From assembly GCF_042944905.1 (NCBI RefSeq), contig NZ_CP168496.1:434001-498000 (forward strand): a stretch of DNA of 64,000 nucleotides. The letters are read 5' to 3'. The position numbers and the translations under genes were made by a program. Shown here one piece after another: positions 46,101-53,947 of this stretch. The first letter of the stretch is position 1; every line of letters starts with the position of its first letter. A model generated the notes under the pieces. That model was not told the DNA's origin. It searched no databases and saw nothing but the letters and a program-made list of their open reading frames with translations. The DNA is from Psychrobacillus sp042944905. Lineage in GTDB: Bacteria; Bacillota; Bacilli; Bacillales_A; Planococcaceae.

Positions 46101-46126
46101 GTTTTTTTGTGTTCTTGCAGGGGTAA
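46101..46126 (+). promoter_or_regulatory. Candidate SigB promoter
   Basis: GTTTTT (46101-46106), 14 bases, GGGTAA (46121-46126), about 35 bases before the YflT-type stress gene. Confidence 0.65.
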
Positions 46127-46160
46127 ATAGTAAAGAAGACAAAACCAAGGAGGAAACACC

Positions 46161-46991
46161 ATGAACATTGAATCGAATAGACGAATTGAAGTAGCTCGTT
46201 CAGAGGAAGAGATGTATGAAAAGTTGGAACTCCTGCGAGAACAAGGTTATGCGGAAAGTGATATCCATGTTATATCGAAAGAAAATGCACACTTAAACAC
46301 ACTTAATCGTCATTCAGGAGTGTCTACTCATGAAGCAGGTTCTTTTATGGATACATTTAAATCATGGTTTACTGGAGAAGATGCAGTAACAGAAGGATTA
46401 CGGAAATTAGATTTAAGTGAACATGAAACGGAACGATATGCAAAAGAAGTAGCAAAAGGATGCATTGTTCTATACACCGATGTTTTAACTAATGCAGATG
46501 ATGCTATTTATGGAACGCATCAAAATGATTTTGAATACACGGACACAATTGGAACAGATGTTGTCCAATCTCGATTTATGGAAACGGGAGAACCGTTGAG
46601 TGACTATGCAAAAGAACAAGGATTTACTCCATCAACAAACGAATTTGTCAATGAAACAGAGGGAAGATTTGACGAACCCCAAGATAGATTTGTTCGGGGA
46701 GAGACATTTGCTACTGATCCATATTTAGCAAAAGAGGAGAATCATATTGGTACTTCCATGCAAGAAGAAAAGGTTGTACAAGAACATCGACCGACCATTA
46801 ATGAAAGTGTTACTGAGGAAAGAAAGAACTATGGTACACAATCTCCAGGAGTAGATCCAAATTTAGGTCCAGCCGCATTTGGTAGGGAAATTTTAGAGGA
46901 TGAAGAAAACCATTCTCAGGAACAATACGAAGAGAAACTAGAAAGAGAAAGACAACTGGATGATATTAATCCTTTGAATCGCCTTTATTAA
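46161..46991 (+). CDS. YflT-domain general stress protein with long acidic tail
   Basis: 276 residues. Residues 1-115 are the YflT/general-stress-17M domain (RRIEVARSEEEMYEKLELLR, DTFKSWFTGEDAVTEGLRKL, KGCIVLYTDV). The remaining 160 residues are polar, acidic and low in hydrophobics, probably disordered; the usual family member lacks most of this. ATG 46161 follows AAGGAGGA. The SigB-type promoter upstream agrees with the stress-induced role known for family members. Molecular function unknown. Confidence 0.85.
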   Translation: MNIESNRRIEVARSEEEMYEKLELLREQGYAESDIHVISKENAHLNTLNRHSGVSTHEAGSFMDTFKSWFTGEDAVTEGLRKLDLSEHETERYAKEVAKGCIVLYTDVLTNADDAIYGTHQNDFEYTDTIGTDVVQSRFMETGEPLSDYAKEQGFTPSTNEFVNETEGRFDEPQDRFVRGETFATDPYLAKEENHIGTSMQEEKVVQEHRPTINESVTEERKNYGTQSPGVDPNLGPAAFGREILEDEENHSQEQYEEKLERERQLDDINPLNRLY

Positions 46992-47016
46992 ATACCGAAA
47001 ACCTATAGATAAACCC

Positions 47017-47049
47017 CTTGTAGAACTCAAAAACTACAAGGGGTTTTGC
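47017..47049 (+). terminator. Terminator of the stress gene
   Basis: AACCCCTTGTAG pairs with CTACAAGGGGTT, followed by TTGCG. Confidence 0.8.
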
Positions 47050-47106
47050 GTGTTTGATAGAATATGAGATAATCTAAGTCTAAGTAATTGAAGAGGAGGA
47101 GCATGA

Positions 47107-48027
47107 ATGGACTTTATCGCAATCGATTTTGAAACCGCTAATAGTTTACGGACGAGCGTATGCTCCATTGGTATTGTGCAAGTAAAAAACGGGAAGATTA
47201 AAGAAGAAGTACATACATTGATCAATCCATTAAGTGAATTTCATTACTACAATACAAAAATTCATGGAATTACAGAAGACATGGTCATGAGTGCACCAAC
47301 TTTTGAAGAGTTTTGGCCAGATTTTAAAGAGTTCGTCGAAAATCAAACCATCATTGCACATAATGCTAGTTTTGATATTAGTGTTCTGCGCGCATCCTTA
47401 AACAACTTTCATGAGTCAACCCCAGACTTCCAATATGGTTGCTCTTATCAAATTGCGAAGAAAGTTTGGCCAAATTTATATAATCACAAGCTTTCAACGG
47501 TGGCAAATTATTTAGGTATTAGCCTAAGGCATCACGATGCTCTAGAAGATGCTCGGGCTTCAGCAAAAATAACACTACAGGCAATGCAGAAAACGAGAAC
47601 AAATTCTGTACAAGAACTATCGCACTTACACAAACTAAAAGTAGGTACCCCAAATCCTACGAAAAAACAGGGGACTCGTTCGATAAAAAGTAAAACGGAT
47701 GCATCTTTACAGCTTCTTGAAACCGAAGTGAATTTGCCTAATATGAAGCACCCATTTTACGGGGCTAATATTGTGTTCACGGGAAGAATGCTTTCTATGA
47801 CAAGAATGCAAGCGGCACAACTAGCGGTCAATTGTGGTGCAATATGTAAAGGGAATGTGGATAGCAACACAAACGTTTTAGTTGTTGGAGATAATGATTT
47901 AGTAAAGTATGTACAAGGCATTAAAAGTACGAAAATGAAGAAAGTAGAAGAGATGATCAGTCATGGATTACCAATAGAGATCGTGGGGGAACAAGATTTT
48001 TTAAGAATAGTTCGATACAACGATTAA
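47107..48027 (+). CDS. DnaQ-like exonuclease fused to a BRCT domain
   Basis: 306 residues. N-terminal DEDDh exonuclease (1-170): motif I DFIAIDFETA (Asp7, Glu9), motif II HNASFDISVL, motif III HHDALEDARASA. A linker rich in basic residues follows, then a BRCT domain (about 215-300: GANIVFTGRMLSMTRMQAAQ, NTNVLVVGDND). Related proteins are annotated as DNA polymerase III epsilon-like. Probably a repair or processing 3'-5' exonuclease. ATG follows GAGGAGGAGC. Confidence 0.88.
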   Translation: MDFIAIDFETANSLRTSVCSIGIVQVKNGKIKEEVHTLINPLSEFHYYNTKIHGITEDMVMSAPTFEEFWPDFKEFVENQTIIAHNASFDISVLRASLNNFHESTPDFQYGCSYQIAKKVWPNLYNHKLSTVANYLGISLRHHDALEDARASAKITLQAMQKTRTNSVQELSHLHKLKVGTPNPTKKQGTRSIKSKTDASLQLLETEVNLPNMKHPFYGANIVFTGRMLSMTRMQAAQLAVNCGAICKGNVDSNTNVLVVGDNDLVKYVQGIKSTKMKKVEEMISHGLPIEIVGEQDFLRIVRYND

Positions 48028-48059
48028 TATATTCGAATAGTGATCACAAGGTGCTTTTA

Positions 48060-48100
48060 AAAGCCGCTTGTTCTATTTCTATGAAAATAGAACAAGCGAT
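48060..48100 (-). terminator. Strong hairpin, likely terminator of argS
   Basis: CGCTTGTTCTATTT (48066-48079) pairs with AAATAGAACAAGCG; on the - strand GGCTTTT follows. It lies between the convergent exonuclease and argS genes and may serve both. Confidence 0.7.
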
Positions 48101-48177
48101 GGCTAAGCAAGGAATAAATCTTTAGGTAGGAGTGAAAGTGTAAAATCATCTATGTTTCTTAAAGGATACTTAAAGTG

Positions 48178-49842
48178 TTACATTTCACTAGGTGCTTTAA
48201 TTCCTAATAGTCGTAAAGCTTCTTCTATTACAATAACTACTGACTGAACAAGTACAATGCGATATGCCAAATGACTTGGATCATTCAGGATGTGCACATT
48301 TCCGTAAAAAGAGTTGAATAATTGTGCCAAATCAATCGCGTATTTTGCAATTATCGAAGGATCAAATTCATCTGTTGCACGTTTAATGATGCGAGGGAAT
48401 TGTTGAAGTGATTTAACCACTTCCCATTCATAATCATTCACGTAGGTAACTTCTATGGTGTCGACATCTTGGACCTTTCTTAAAATAGAACATGCTCTTG
48501 CATAAGTATATTGAACATAAGGTCCTGTTTCTCCATCGGTTTGGAGCATTTTCTTTAAGTCAAAATCTATGTCATGCTTTCGGTGTTGTTTTAAATCACT
48601 AAAAATAATAGCACCTACACCTACTTGTTTAGCTATTTCTTTTTTATTCACTAATGAAGGGTTTTTTTCTTCTATTGTTCTCTCCGCTAATTGAATTGCC
48701 TCATTCAACACGTCTTCTAATAAAATTATTTTACCTTTCCGAGTAGATAGCTTTTTGCCATCTTTCAAAATTAATCCAAAAGGAATATGCTGAAGAGTTT
48801 CCGACCATTCATAGCCCATTTTATTTAATACGCACTTTAATTGCAGAAAGTGTAAACTTTGTTCATTTCCAACAACATACAAAGACTTATCGAAATGATA
48901 ATCATTTTTTCGATGAATAGCGGCCGTAATATCTCTTGTTGCGTATAAAGTTGCACCATCGGATTTTTTTATTAAACATGGCGGTAAGTTCTCACCGACA
49001 TCTACTACCAGAGCACCATCAGACTCAATTAACAAGTTCTTATTTAGTAAATCTTCGACAATAGGTTCCATTTTGTCATTGTAATATGCCTCACCATGAA
49101 ACGAATCGAATGTTACACCAAGTAGGTCATAGATTTTTTGGAACTCATGTAATGATTCTGTTCGAAACCATTCCCAAAGTGCCAAAGCTTCTGGCTCACC
49201 GTCTTCTAACGATTTAAAAGCCGCTCTCCCTTTGTCATTTAAGGAACCATCCTTTTCTGCTTCCTCGTGAAAGTGAATATAAAGTGCTAATAACGTTTGA
49301 ATGGGAGCTTCTTGGACTTTCTTTTTGTCCCCCCATAATCGATAGGCTACGAGTAATTTGCCAAACTGAGTACCCCAATCTCCTAGATGGTTTATTTTAA
49401 CAGGTTGGTATCCACTTTTTTCGAGTAACAATGCAATAGAATTTCCAATTACCGTGGATCTCAAATGTCCCATGGAAAAAGGTTTTGCAATGTTTGGAGA
49501 GGACATATCAATTGTTACAACGCCGCCAGCTCCTAAATTTGTAGAACCATATTGTTTACCTGCTTTGCGAATGGTATTCAAAATGGTATGTGTACATGAT
49601 ATTCGTCTCATGAAAATGTTCACATATCCATTTACCGCTTCCGCTTTTTCGATGTCTTCGTCTTGAATACAGGAAGCTATTTCTTGTGCAATTAACAGAG
49701 GTGACTTTCTTTGTTGTTTAGCAAACGAAAAGCATGGTAAGGAGTAGTCTCCTAAATGTGCATATACAGGTACCTCAATCATATGCTCCTCGATTAACTC
49801 AGTAGTGAAACTTTGAAGAATACTTAATACTTTCTGTTTCAT
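48178..49842 (-). CDS. argS: Arginyl-tRNA synthetase
   Basis: Charges tRNA-Arg. 554 residues, the usual length. Class I signature: HIGH equivalent SMGHLRSTVIGNS near residue 123, KMSKS equivalent KKLSTRKGKI. N-terminal Add-1 domain and C-terminal anticodon domain (YTYARACSILRKV onward) are present. Preceded by a full T-box leader, so expression rises when tRNA-Arg is uncharged. Whether another argS exists elsewhere is unknown; some Bacillales carry two. Confidence 0.95.
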   Translation of the reverse strand: MKQKVLSILQSFTTELIEEHMIEVPVYAHLGDYSLPCFSFAKQQRKSPLLIAQEIASCIQDEDIEKAEAVNGYVNIFMRRISCTHTILNTIRKAGKQYGSTNLGAGGVVTIDMSSPNIAKPFSMGHLRSTVIGNSIALLLEKSGYQPVKINHLGDWGTQFGKLLVAYRLWGDKKKVQEAPIQTLLALYIHFHEEAEKDGSLNDKGRAAFKSLEDGEPEALALWEWFRTESLHEFQKIYDLLGVTFDSFHGEAYYNDKMEPIVEDLLNKNLLIESDGALVVDVGENLPPCLIKKSDGATLYATRDITAAIHRKNDYHFDKSLYVVGNEQSLHFLQLKCVLNKMGYEWSETLQHIPFGLILKDGKKLSTRKGKIILLEDVLNEAIQLAERTIEEKNPSLVNKKEIAKQVGVGAIIFSDLKQHRKHDIDFDLKKMLQTDGETGPYVQYTYARACSILRKVQDVDTIEVTYVNDYEWEVVKSLQQFPRIIKRATDEFDPSIIAKYAIDLAQLFNSFYGNVHILNDPSHLAYRIVLVQSVVIVIEEALRLLGIKAPSEM

Positions 49843-49860
49843 ATAAACGCCTCCTAAAAT

Positions 49861-50104
49861 AAAAAAGCCCTCGTCTCATTATAATAATGAGACGAAAGCT
49901 TACACTCCCGCGGTACCACTCAATTTGCCTATTTTAGGCCACTTTCTCCATAACGGTGAGTCTCCGGCTTCTAAGAAAATATTAAAAAAATAAATATTTT
50001 TCTTATAAAGCATCTCCAAAGTGCGGTTCACAACTCTTCCAACTAGGCTTTCACCATCCCTAGCTCGCTTGATGCTCCGATGTTGTTACTCTCTTTTTCT
50101 TTGA
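49861..50104 (-). promoter_or_regulatory. T-box riboswitch leader of argS
   Basis: The - strand RNA contains stem I elements (AGAGAG, AGCGAGCTAGGGATGGTG), the specifier region TGAACCGCACTTTGG with the Arg codon CGC at 50025-50023, the T-box AGTGGTACCGCGG at 49920-49908 that binds the uncharged tRNA acceptor end, and a terminator hairpin TCGTCTCATT/AATGAGACGA (49871-49895) followed by GGGCTTTTTT. The specifier choice fits the downstream gene. Confidence 0.92.
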
Positions 50105-50115
50105 TATTGTATTTA

Positions 50116-50144
50116 AAATTATCATATAGAAAAGTAATTGTCAA
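50116..50144 (-). promoter_or_regulatory. SigA-type promoter of the argS T-box
   Basis: TTGACA (50144-50139), 17-base spacer, TAATTT (50121-50116), just upstream of stem I. Confidence 0.65.
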
Positions 50145-50198
50145 TAAATTTAGTTAGTTTCCGTGCCAATAAGACTGAAAGCGCAAATTTTTTAAAAA

Positions 50199-50243
50199 GA
50201 AGCGAAGGAGACACAGCATTTACGCCTTTACAGTTTCGCTTCA
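50199..50243. other. Unassigned hairpin between argS leader and DUF2231 gene
   Basis: GAAGCGAA pairs with TTCGCTTC around 29 bases that can form further short pairs (AAGG/CCTT region). On the - strand it is followed by TTTTTAAAAAA. No - strand gene ends here. Confidence 0.45.
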
Positions 50244-50330
50244 AAATAAAATTTATTGCTCTATTTTCAGTAATACTTCAGTTTTGTCTTTTATAATGAA
50301 CATATATCATTCAAAAGGAGCTCGATACTT

Positions 50331-50798
50331 ATGCCTTTACATCCGTTAATTGTTCATTTTCCAATTGCTCTTCTCGTTCTAGGTGGCATTATTGAAATTG
50401 TGAATGTATTTCTAAAAAGTGACTTTTGGAACAAGGTTGGTACAGTTTTAATAATAATTGGAGTGATTACCGGAGTTTTCAGTTTGCTTACAGGAGATGG
50501 AGCGGAAAGTTTTGCATTTGATCATTGGGGTAGATCCGTTCACGATATCATTGAACTACACTCATTACTAGCGAATATCTCCGTCATTATTTTTGGATTG
50601 TTAGCAGTAATAAAGATTTTATTTAAACACCCTAATACTAAATTTCAAATTCTTAAAAATATTCCTGTGAGAAAAGGGTTAATAACCGCTCTCGTTGTGT
50701 TATTAAGCATTGCCGGTATCGCTACATTAGCTACTACAGGTCATTTAGGCGGAAAAATTGTTTATGAAAATCAAACGATAACGACAAATAATAAGTAG
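50331..50798 (+). CDS. DUF2231 membrane protein
   Basis: 155 residues with four hydrophobic helices (about 5-25, 35-55, 78-98, 115-135). Starts MPLHPLIVHFPIALLVLGGI, the hallmark of DUF2231, with HP and H-F-P in the first helix; histidines (H-D-I-I-E-L-H-S) in loops suggest haem or metal binding, as proposed for related proteins. ATG follows AAAGGAGC. Single gene; a TATAAT-like -10 lies near 50294. Function unknown. Confidence 0.85.
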   Translation: MPLHPLIVHFPIALLVLGGIIEIVNVFLKSDFWNKVGTVLIIIGVITGVFSLLTGDGAESFAFDHWGRSVHDIIELHSLLANISVIIFGLLAVIKILFKHPNTKFQILKNIPVRKGLITALVVLLSIAGIATLATTGHLGGKIVYENQTITTNNK

Positions 50799-50866
50799 TA
50801 AACGAATCATTTCACCATGCTAATTTTAGGGTAAAATATGAACAAAAATTAATCACTTAGCAAAGA

Positions 50867-50905
50867 TTCCATTCACCTAGAAAAAGGGATGGAATCTTTC
50901 TTTTA
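50867..50905 (+). terminator. Terminator of the DUF2231 gene
   Basis: AAAGATTCCAT pairs with ATGGAATCTTT, followed by CTTTT. Confidence 0.8.
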
Positions 50906-50968
50906 ATTTTCAGAATTGAAAGATACAATATAGAATAGAAGAGTTACGAAAATGAAAGGGGAATGGAT

Positions 50969-51811
50969 ATGACATTTTCTATTGTTGGATTTGATCCGCA
51001 AACAAAAGAATTAGGGGTAGCGGTAGCATCAAAATTTTTAAGCGTGGGGGCAGTTGTTCCGTTTGCAAAAGCTGGTGTGGGTGCAATCGCAACACAATCA
51101 TGGGCAAATTTAGATTATGGAAAGAATGGTTTGGAAATGCTCGAAAAGGGTATGACTCCTGATGAAGTTCTTAAAGAGCTTGTTCAAAATGATGAAAAAT
51201 CCGGTTCCAGACAAGTAGGAATTTTGGATGCAAGTGGGCAAAGTGTAACGTTCACTGGCGAGGATTGTTTTGACTGGGCTGGTGGTATTGCAGGAGAAAA
51301 CTTTGCTGCTCAAGGGAATATCTTAGTGGATAAAGATACGGTAGAAGCAATGAAATCGATATTTATACAAACAGAGGGGTCTTTAGCAGAACGTTTACTT
51401 GCTGCTCTACATGCGGGAGATATTGCAGGTGGCGATAGCAGAGGAAAACAGTCTGCAGCATTATTGATCGTAAAAGAGAACGGTAGCTATGGAGGATATA
51501 ATGATCGTTACATAGACTTAAGAGTGGATGATCATGAAGAACCCGTACAGGAATTAGGTAGATTGTTAAAATTGAACCGACTTTATTTTGAATCAACGTT
51601 ACCAGAAGATGTCATGGGGATAGAAGGGGAGCTTGCAGAAGAACTTCAAAATCTATTATATGAAAACGGTCATTTGAATCGTGATTTGACAGAACATGAC
51701 GATTTGTTAGATGCAGTGCAGTCTTATCATCTTATTGAAAACTTTGATGAGCGAGTGCAAGAAAGAGGCTTTATTGATACAAAAGTAGTGGAGTATATGC
51801 GAATTAAATAA
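50969..51811 (+). CDS. DUF1028 family protein (Ntn-hydrolase-like)
   Basis: 280 residues from ATG 50969, seven bases behind AAAGGGG; an ATG two codons earlier is too close to that site. Residues 1-200 are DUF1028: MTFSIVGFDPQTKELGVAVA, GVGAIATQSWANLDYG, GDIAGGDSRGKQSAALLIVK. The fold is Ntn-hydrolase-like in related proteins, with Thr2/Ser4 near the N-terminus as possible nucleophiles (inference). The C-terminal 70 residues are acidic helices. Role unknown; family members often sit near peptide or amide metabolism genes, and a P1 peptidase lies 850 bases downstream. Confidence 0.85.
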   Translation: MTFSIVGFDPQTKELGVAVASKFLSVGAVVPFAKAGVGAIATQSWANLDYGKNGLEMLEKGMTPDEVLKELVQNDEKSGSRQVGILDASGQSVTFTGEDCFDWAGGIAGENFAAQGNILVDKDTVEAMKSIFIQTEGSLAERLLAALHAGDIAGGDSRGKQSAALLIVKENGSYGGYNDRYIDLRVDDHEEPVQELGRLLKLNRLYFESTLPEDVMGIEGELAEELQNLLYENGHLNRDLTEHDDLLDAVQSYHLIENFDERVQERGFIDTKVVEYMRIK

Positions 51812-51822
51812 AAGTATAAAAA

Positions 51823-51862
51823 ACAAGATCTGACCAACTAAAAACGGTCAGATCTTATTTTT
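51823..51862 (+). terminator. Terminator of the DUF1028 gene
   Basis: AAGATCTGACC pairs with GGTCAGATCTT, followed by ATTTTTT. Confidence 0.85.
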
Positions 51863-51994
51863 TATGAAAGAAAATTGGATTTAGTCTCGGTTGTGGACGA
51901 AATGGTCTCGTTAAGCCATTTTCATCCATTATGGACACCTTCTTTTAGCACTATTTCCTGCAAACTGTGTCGGTGACTAGTACCTGAAAGTGAA

Positions 51995-52492
51995 TTATTT
52001 GTTTAATTTCCAAACGGCGTAATTCAGACCAAGCGCAAATGTAACCCATCCGATGTAGGGAACCATGAGAGCTCCCGCAGTTTTGTCAACTTTTTGGAAT
52101 TCATATGCTGTTAATGCTATAAGAGCGAGTAAGGCAGTCATTTCAATAAGTGCTGTACCGCGTAATCCCCAACGGAAAAATAGGAAGGACCATAAAAAAT
52201 TAAGTCCTAGTTGTAAGTCGTATAAAGGTACTGCAAGGGAGTTCTCTTTTTTCCAATTCAATTTTTCATCTGTTCGATATTTTGCAATTCCCATCAGTGT
52301 GTAAAGAGACGTCCAAACAATTGGAAATACTGCTCCAGGTGGTGCAAAGGAAGGTTGTTTCAGTTTTTTGTATTTCTCCTGTGCCCTACGGTTAGCTAGC
52401 CACCCAGTTACAGATCCTCCAATGACGGGTACAAGGATACTAAGTGCCAGGCGTTTTTTGTTAATATTTCCGTCTACGCTTAAAATGTCCAT
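51995..52492 (-). CDS. TspO/MBR family membrane protein
   Basis: 165 residues with five membrane helices. Family motifs: KQPSFAPPGAVFPIVWTSLY (20 residues starting near 45), LGLNFLWSFLFFRWG and YIGWVTFALGLNYAVWKLN, rich in Trp. TspO proteins bind and degrade porphyrins under light or stress. ATG 52492 follows GGAGGAGGT; the longer frame to TTG 52510 starts inside that ribosome site. Confidence 0.92.
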   Translation of the reverse strand: MDILSVDGNINKKRLALSILVPVIGGSVTGWLANRRAQEKYKKLKQPSFAPPGAVFPIVWTSLYTLMGIAKYRTDEKLNWKKENSLAVPLYDLQLGLNFLWSFLFFRWGLRGTALIEMTALLALIALTAYEFQKVDKTAGALMVPYIGWVTFALGLNYAVWKLNK

Positions 52493-52640
52493 TTTACCTA
52501 CCTCCTCCAATTTACTATTTTTACTATTCCCTATTTAACGGAAGAAAAACGATTTAATTGTATGATAAATTAAGAAGGAATTAAAATTGCTAAGTAGAAT
52601 ATAAAGGGATAGACCAATATAAATAATACTGGAGGAAACT

Positions 52641-52670
52641 ATGAAATTAGAATGGGATAGATACAAATGA
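52641..52670 (+). CDS. Nine-codon leader ORF coupled to the P1 peptidase gene
   Basis: ATG 52641 has a strong GGAGG five bases upstream and encodes MKLEWDRYK; its TGA overlaps the ATG of the peptidase gene (ATGA). The peptidase start itself has no good ribosome site, so ribosomes finishing this mini-ORF may supply translation by re-initiation. Existence rests only on signals; no homology was checked. Confidence 0.5.
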   Translation: MKLEWDRYK

Positions 52671-53725
52671 TTAAACGTGAACCGAAAAAAATTAGACAAA
52701 GAGGAATCGTAATAGGGCGTCATCCAGTCGGGAAAAAGAATTGTATTACCGATGTTGAAGGTGTCAAAGTAGGCCATGTTACACTAGACCATCCTTTAGA
52801 AGATGGAGAATATGCATGCACTGGAGTATCGGCAATTTTACCGCATGGTGATAATTTGTTTCAACAAAAAGTAGTTGGTGCAAGTTATGTATTAAATGGA
52901 TTTGGCAAAACAACGGGCCTTGTACAAGTGGATGAATTAGGTTTGATTGAGTCGCCAATTATGCTTTCAAACACATTTGCAATACCAGCCGTCACGCAAG
53001 GTACATTGGAATACATGCTCGAACAAAATCCTGATATTGGAGAGACAACAGGTACGATCAATTTAGTTGTAGGAGAATGTAATGATAGTAGATTAAACTC
53101 TATTCGCAAACTGCCGATTCAGCCAAAGCATGCGATTGAATGCATTCAAAAAGCCTCTTCAGACATTTCTTCAGAAGGTGCAGTGGGAGCAGGAAAAGGG
53201 ATGATCTGTTTTGGCTTTAAAGGTGGAATTGGATCTTCTTCACGCATAGTTCAAGACGGAGATGCAGTTTATATAGTAGGTTGCTTAGTTCTAAGTAATT
53301 TTGGAAGAAAAGAAGACTTTCAAAGTGAACATTATAAGGTGGAAGGAAAGTCAGAAGTCCCAACCTTTCCTAAGCCAGCAGACGGTTCTATTATGATTGT
53401 ACTCGCGACGGATGCTCCTCTTAGCAGTAGACAGTTAAAGCGGTTGGCAAAGAGATGTGGTATAGGGCTTGGAAGAACAGGTAGCCATTTTAGTAATGGA
53501 AGCGGAGATATTGTCATTGCTTTTTCCACGGCACATAGAATTCCGCATAACTTAGAGGAAAGCCTTGAAACGAGAAAGCAACTAAGAGACGACCATTCTG
53601 TTATGAATGATCTTTTTCTAGGAGCAGTGGAGGCTACAGAGGAAGCAATATTAAATTCCTTGTCACAAGCAGTAACAACCATAGGACGCATGGGCAATAC
53701 CGCATATGCTTATCAGTTTGAATGA
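52667..53725 (+). CDS. P1 family peptidase (DmpA/aminopeptidase-like)
   Basis: 352 residues of the DmpA/BapA family of self-cleaving N-terminal nucleophile hydrolases that act on N-terminal residues of peptides or on beta-peptides. Visible motifs: CITDVEGVKVGHVTLDH, INLVVGECNDS, GAVGAGKGMICFGFKGGIG followed by SSSR, where the serine after GIG is the expected cleavage point and nucleophile, and RLAKRCGIGLGRTGSHFSNG near the C-terminus. Start ATG is coupled to the mini-ROF-like leader upstream. Substrate unknown. Confidence 0.88.
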   Translation: MIKREPKKIRQRGIVIGRHPVGKKNCITDVEGVKVGHVTLDHPLEDGEYACTGVSAILPHGDNLFQQKVVGASYVLNGFGKTTGLVQVDELGLIESPIMLSNTFAIPAVTQGTLEYMLEQNPDIGETTGTINLVVGECNDSRLNSIRKLPIQPKHAIECIQKASSDISSEGAVGAGKGMICFGFKGGIGSSSRIVQDGDAVYIVGCLVLSNFGRKEDFQSEHYKVEGKSEVPTFPKPADGSIMIVLATDAPLSSRQLKRLAKRCGIGLGRTGSHFSNGSGDIVIAFSTAHRIPHNLEESLETRKQLRDDHSVMNDLFLGAVEATEEAILNSLSQAVTTIGRMGNTAYAYQFE

Positions 53726-53756
53726 AAAAGCGGAACTGTCTTATAAATCCCTAAAA

Positions 53757-53801
53757 TAAAACGCAAGAAAAAAATACTACATTTTTCTTCTTGCGTTTTT
53801 C
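53757..53801. terminator. Bidirectional terminator
   Basis: AAAACGCAAGAA pairs with TTCTTGCGTTTTT across a loop, with A- and T-runs on both sides, between the convergent P1 peptidase and topB genes. Confidence 0.8.
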
Positions 53802-53806
53802 CATTG

Positions 53807-53890
53807 GTTGCTTTAGAAGGGAAATCTGTTGCTCTCCCGAATTATTTAGTTGCTCTCATGGCGTACTTGGTTGCTGTTACACTATAATTA
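53807..53890 (+). repeat. 21-bp phased array, four units (copy 3)
   Basis: GTTGCTTTA (53807), GTTGCTCTC (53828), GTTGCTCTC (53849) and GTTGCTGTT (53870), exactly 21 bases apart. The first unit tail ends GGAAATCT and the second ends TTATTTA, matching unit order in copies 1 (reverse strand) and 2. One frame reads V-A-L plus four residues repeatedly without a stop until 53888, but the other arrays are not open. Convergent intergenic location again. Confidence 0.78.
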
Positions 53891-53947
53891 ATCTCTCTTA
53901 GCCATTTATTTGAAATGAAATGCTGAAAGTAAACTATTAAATGGTAA

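Noticed and set aside
53807..53890. CRISPR array
   Set aside because: The repeated core is only 8-9 bases with ~12-base gaps and there is no cas gene or leader; CRISPR repeats are longer and nearly identical.
53807..53890. Heptapeptide (VALxxxx) coding repeat
   Set aside because: One frame is open here, but the same frame in the 12324 and 5361 arrays contains stops and no ribosome site or start was found.
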